NCBI GenBank assembly: GCA_023389295.1
Contig: JAEWEO010000214.1
Coordinates: 1 to 7,700 of the forward strand
Length of the DNA stretch: 7,700 nt
From: Bacillota bacterium
Lineage (GTDB): Bacteria > Bacillota > Clostridia > Lachnospirales > Lachnospiraceae
Direction of reading: 5' to 3'
Both the position numbers and the translations under genes were made by a program. Below are positions 4,927 through 7,700 of this stretch, piece by piece. The notes below the pieces were generated by a model that was not told where the DNA came from, did no database searches, and worked only from the letters and a program-made list of their open reading frames with translations. Position 1 is the first letter of the stretch, and each line of letters starts with the position of its first letter.

Positions 4927-7131
4927 ATGGCAAGTTATTTAGAGCAAATAAATAGATTACTTAATGAGATGACACTTGAGGAAAAGGTAGGACAGCTTCA
5001 ACAATGCGGACCATCACTTGTGGGAGCATTTGACGTAGACTTTGAGGAACTGGTAAATATGGTATTTGACGGCAGAATCACAAAAGCAAAATTTGATGAA
5101 TTAATGAGCTCAGCAGAAACTGACTATCATGAAGATGATCTTAGAAGAGGAAAAATAGGTTCGTATAATGGTATTGCTGACGCTAAAATTATTAATCACT
5201 TGCAAAAGATTGCAGTAGAAGAAACAAGGCTTGGCATCCCACTACTGTTTGGCTATGATGTTATTCATGGCTATCGTACTATTACACCAATTCCGCTTGC
5301 CGAAAGCTGTGCCTGGGATCCTAAGCTGTGGGAAGCAACAGCAAAGATTTCAGCAAAGGAAGCGAGCGCGGGTGGTATACATATGACCTTTGCACCGATG
5401 GTAGACGTAAGTAAGGATGCTAGATGGGGACGTATTAGTGAGGGTGCAGGTGAAGATGTATATCTCACATCTCTATATGGTGTCGCAAAAGTTAAGGGGT
5501 TTCAAGGGGCAGATTTATTAGAAAAAGATACACTAGCTGCATGCGTGAAACATTTTGCAGGCTATGGTGCAGCTGAGGCTGGACGTGATTACAATCGTGT
5601 GGATATGTCCATACAGAGATTATACGAAGAATATCTTCCGCCTTTTGAAGCTTGTATCAAGGCAGGAGCACGCGCAATTATGCCTGCGTTTAATGATATC
5701 AATGGAATCCCATGTACAGTAAATAAGTGGCTGCTTACAAAAGTGCTACGAGAGGATTGGTGCTTTGACGGTATGACCATTAGTGATGCGAATGCCATAG
5801 CCGAGTGTGTAGCTCATGGAATTGTACAGGACCGAGGGGAAGCTGCTGCTGAGGCAATCAAGGCAGGAATTGATATGGATATGACGTCAAATTGCTATCA
5901 TGAAAATCTTTTACACCTGCTTCAGAGTGGAATTGTTAGTGAGGAAGATTTAAACCAAGCGGTTGCTAATATTCTTAGAATTAAATTTGAGATGGGTTTG
6001 TTTGAACATCCATACCGTACGGATGAAAATTTAGAGAAAGGGGAAATGCTAAAACCGGATTACCGACGGTTAGCAAAAGAGGCAGCCTGCAAATCCATAG
6101 TATTATTAAAGAATGATGATATTCTTCCTCTTCAAACTGGTACCCGCTTAGCAGTTGTAGGAGAGCTGGCGAAAGATCGTGCCGAAATGACAGGTACCTG
6201 GGCAATAAAAGCGAACGGAAATGATTGTGTCAGCCTAATTGATGGCTGTGAGCTACAGGATATAAAATATCAGTACTTTACGACGGAGGAAATAATAAAT
6301 ATTCAAAGAAATGGAGATGATATCGCATCTGCTATGAAAGCTTTAACAAGCAATGTGGATGTTATTGTTGTTACAGTAGGTGAGAGAAAAAGCCAGAGCG
6401 GTGAAGCGGCAAGTAGAGCGGATATTACAATTTCAGAAGTTCAGATTACGATGCTGGAGATTTTATTAAAGGCGGGAAAGCCTGTAATTGCTGTATTGTT
6501 TAATGGTCGACCGTTAGCAATTCCGTGGATTGAAAAAGAAGTACCGGCAATTCTAGAAGCATGGCATCCTGGAGTGGAAGCAGGAAATGCTATTCTCGAT
6601 ATCCTTTTTGGAAAGGTAAACCCATCCGCGAAACTGACAACTACATTCCCTTATGCCAGTGGACAGTGTCCCATATATTATGACCATATTAATACAGGAC
6701 GTCCTGCTGGAAAAAGTAAGTTCACTTCAAAATATCTGGACACCCCCATTGAACCGATGTATCCTTTCGGTTTTGGTTTAAGCTATTCAATCTATGAGTA
6801 TACTGAGCTGGTAGTGACGCAGATGAAAAATGACATTCTCATATCGGTGAAAGTAAAAAATATCGGAGCCTATGAAGGAGAAGAAATAGTTCAGTGCTAT
6901 ATGCATGACCCTGTTGCAAAACGTGTACGTCCAGTAAAGAAGCTGGTAGACTTTACAAAAGTATATCTTAAGGCAGGAGAAGAAAAGGATATATGCTTTC
7001 GCATCCCCTTTCAAAAGCTGGGGTATTTTGATTATGATATGAATTATGTAGTAGATGATGGAGAGTATGAATTCTTTGTCGGCAAAAGTTCCGTTGACGG
7101 ACTGTCAAAATGTTTAAGGTGTAGATTCTAA
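4927..7131 (+). CDS. bglX: Glycoside hydrolase family 3 beta-glucosidase/beta-glycosidase, BglX-like
   Basis: This 734-residue enzyme would release sugars from the non-reducing end of beta-linked oligosaccharides with retention. Domain one (about 13-355) is the GH3 barrel: MTLEEKVGQL, GYDVIHGYRT, APMVDVSKDARWGR, KHFAGYGAAEAG (Lys208-His209 bind substrate in the family) and TISDANAI with nucleophile Asp287. Domain two (about 388-620) is the alpha/beta sandwich, with the probable acid/base Glu493 in SQSGEAASR and the stretch YPFGFGLSY. A fibronectin III-like domain (about 649-719) closes the protein. The order and motifs match E. coli BglX closely as remembered, including the YYDHINTGRP stretch. 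Unlike periplasmic BglX it has no signal peptide, so it should act on imported sugar in the cytoplasm, consistent with the transporter upstream. Specificity (gluco-, xylo- or other) cannot be told. The gene looks intact and full length. Confidence 0.93.
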   Translation: MASYLEQINRLLNEMTLEEKVGQLQQCGPSLVGAFDVDFEELVNMVFDGRITKAKFDELMSSAETDYHEDDLRRGKIGSYNGIADAKIINHLQKIAVEETRLGIPLLFGYDVIHGYRTITPIPLAESCAWDPKLWEATAKISAKEASAGGIHMTFAPMVDVSKDARWGRISEGAGEDVYLTSLYGVAKVKGFQGADLLEKDTLAACVKHFAGYGAAEAGRDYNRVDMSIQRLYEEYLPPFEACIKAGARAIMPAFNDINGIPCTVNKWLLTKVLREDWCFDGMTISDANAIAECVAHGIVQDRGEAAAEAIKAGIDMDMTSNCYHENLLHLLQSGIVSEEDLNQAVANILRIKFEMGLFEHPYRTDENLEKGEMLKPDYRRLAKEAACKSIVLLKNDDILPLQTGTRLAVVGELAKDRAEMTGTWAIKANGNDCVSLIDGCELQDIKYQYFTTEEIINIQRNGDDIASAMKALTSNVDVIVVTVGERKSQSGEAASRADITISEVQITMLEILLKAGKPVIAVLFNGRPLAIPWIEKEVPAILEAWHPGVEAGNAILDILFGKVNPSAKLTTTFPYASGQCPIYYDHINTGRPAGKSKFTSKYLDTPIEPMYPFGFGLSYSIYEYTELVVTQMKNDILISVKVKNIGAYEGEEIVQCYMHDPVAKRVRPVKKLVDFTKVYLKAGEEKDICFRIPFQKLGYFDYDMNYVVDDGEYEFFVGKSSVDGLSKCLRCRF

Positions 7132-7398
7132 CTACCTTAGGGGCTGTTCATAAAACAAATGATTGATTCGGTGCTTGGTATTCTGGCTGGCGAGATAATA
7201 AGGATGAATAAAAAACTGTGTATGATTCAAAATCAGATAAAGTAACAGAGTAATTATCGTCATGATCCATATAAATCCTGAAGATTGTAAGGATATATAG
7301 CAATTAATTTATGGAGAATGATGATGCAGTTTATCGAAAAGCTTGTGTAAGCAACTACTAGTATTAGATTAAATCAAAGAGGAAAGAAGGATGATAAT
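7132..7398 (+). other. Gene-poor gap after the GH3 gene
   Basis: These 267 bases hold stop codons in all forward frames and no convincing gene. The longest forward ORF noticed is 28 codons (7159-7245) without a well-spaced ribosome binding site. No clear terminator follows the GH3 stop. The sequence GGGGCTGTTCATAAA at 7140-7154 resembles the ends of some insertion sequences, but no matching partner end is seen in the window. A tiny GCTT/AAGC hairpin lies at about 7340-7351. Confidence 0.4.
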
Positions 7399-7700
7399 AT
7401 GCCTGTAGATGGGACATTTGAACTGCTTGCTAAGCTGCAAGAGAAAAATAAAGCGACACTCTCGTTCATGAGAGCTCCTCAATACAATATTGATGATATG
7501 GATGGCCGTGAATGCATGGTTTCCATGAAGTTTTCAGGTTGTTTCTGTCTGACATCCTCCAAGGAAATCGATCCAAAGCATCCCGGAATGATTTATATTA
7601 ACGAACAAGCAACAGAAGCACCACTAATAGCACCTTCCATGCCGATGTTTGGACAGATGGTGGGAATTCATGTTCGCAAATATTTGACCAAGTATGATAC
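7399..7700 (+). CDS. Unrecognised protein, 5' part only (runs off the right edge)
   Basis: An open frame of 100 full codons continues past the window end. It starts at ATG 7399, with GAAGG (7386-7390) eight bases upstream; the ATG at 7391 is out of frame and stops after five codons. The N-terminus begins MPVDGTFELLAKLQ, has no signal peptide or membrane segment, and looks like a soluble cytoplasmic protein. Visible points are three cysteines at 39, 48 and 50 (the last two as CFC), many methionines, and MPMFGQMVGIHVRKY at about 81-95. I do not recognise the family and propose no function. It is 267 bases from the GH3 gene on the same strand with its own ribosome binding site, so membership in the sugar operon is uncertain. 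Codon-level coherence and the ribosome site support a real gene. Confidence 0.7.
   Translation, partial: MPVDGTFELLAKLQEKNKATLSFMRAPQYNIDDMDGRECMVSMKFSGCFCLTSSKEIDPKHPGMIYINEQATEAPLIAPSMPMFGQMVGIHVRKYLTKYD

Noticed and set aside
7159..7245. 28-codon ORF (MIDSVLGILAG...) after the GH3 gene
   Set aside because: The nearest AGGGG is about 16 bases from the ATG, the ORF is very short, and it resembles nothing I know.
1..7700. CRISPR array, tRNA, rRNA or tandem repeats
   Set aside because: No regularly spaced direct repeats, cloverleaf or ribosomal RNA signature was seen on reading both strands.

Overview
The window is AT-rich, with strong GGAGG-type ribosome binding sites, a lipoprotein-anchored sugar-binding protein and LplB/YtcP-type permeases. 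Together these suggest a Gram-positive anaerobe of the Clostridia, most likely a plant-glycan-using Lachnospiraceae/Lachnoclostridium-like bacterium. That assignment is inference from gene style, not from a marker gene. All convincing genes are on the + strand.

Layout: 1-124 is a short leader with a very GC-rich hairpin just ahead of the first ribosome binding site. 125-1696 encodes a lipoprotein solute-binding protein. 1713-1764 is a long stem-loop separating it from the first permease. 1791-2744 and 2759-3655 encode the two CUT1-type permeases, 14 bases apart. 3656-3832 holds a probable promoter with two small dyads. 3833-4585 encodes an AraC-type regulator, closed by a terminator-like hairpin at 4641-4676. 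4586-4926 is a 341-base gap with an operator-like dyad and a 14-codon mini-ORF. 4927-7131 encodes a BglX-type family 3 glycoside hydrolase. 7132-7398 is gene-poor, and from 7399 an unrecognised gene runs off the right edge.

How the genes work together (inference): the lipoprotein captures an oligosaccharide at the cell surface and the two permeases form the channel. The ATPase must come from elsewhere in the genome, as in MsmX/MsiK systems. The GH3 enzyme has no signal peptide and would cleave the imported, probably beta-linked, oligosaccharide in the cytoplasm. The AraC protein, placed between transporter and hydrolase, is the obvious candidate regulator.

Nothing here amounts to a clearly new system. 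The points most worth a second look are RNA-level structures (the GC hairpin at the leader, the stem-loop between binding protein and permease, overlapping dyads before the hydrolase), a Gly-to-Arg change in the EAA loop of the first permease, the AraC protein without a sugar-sensing cupin, and the unrecognised partial gene at the end.
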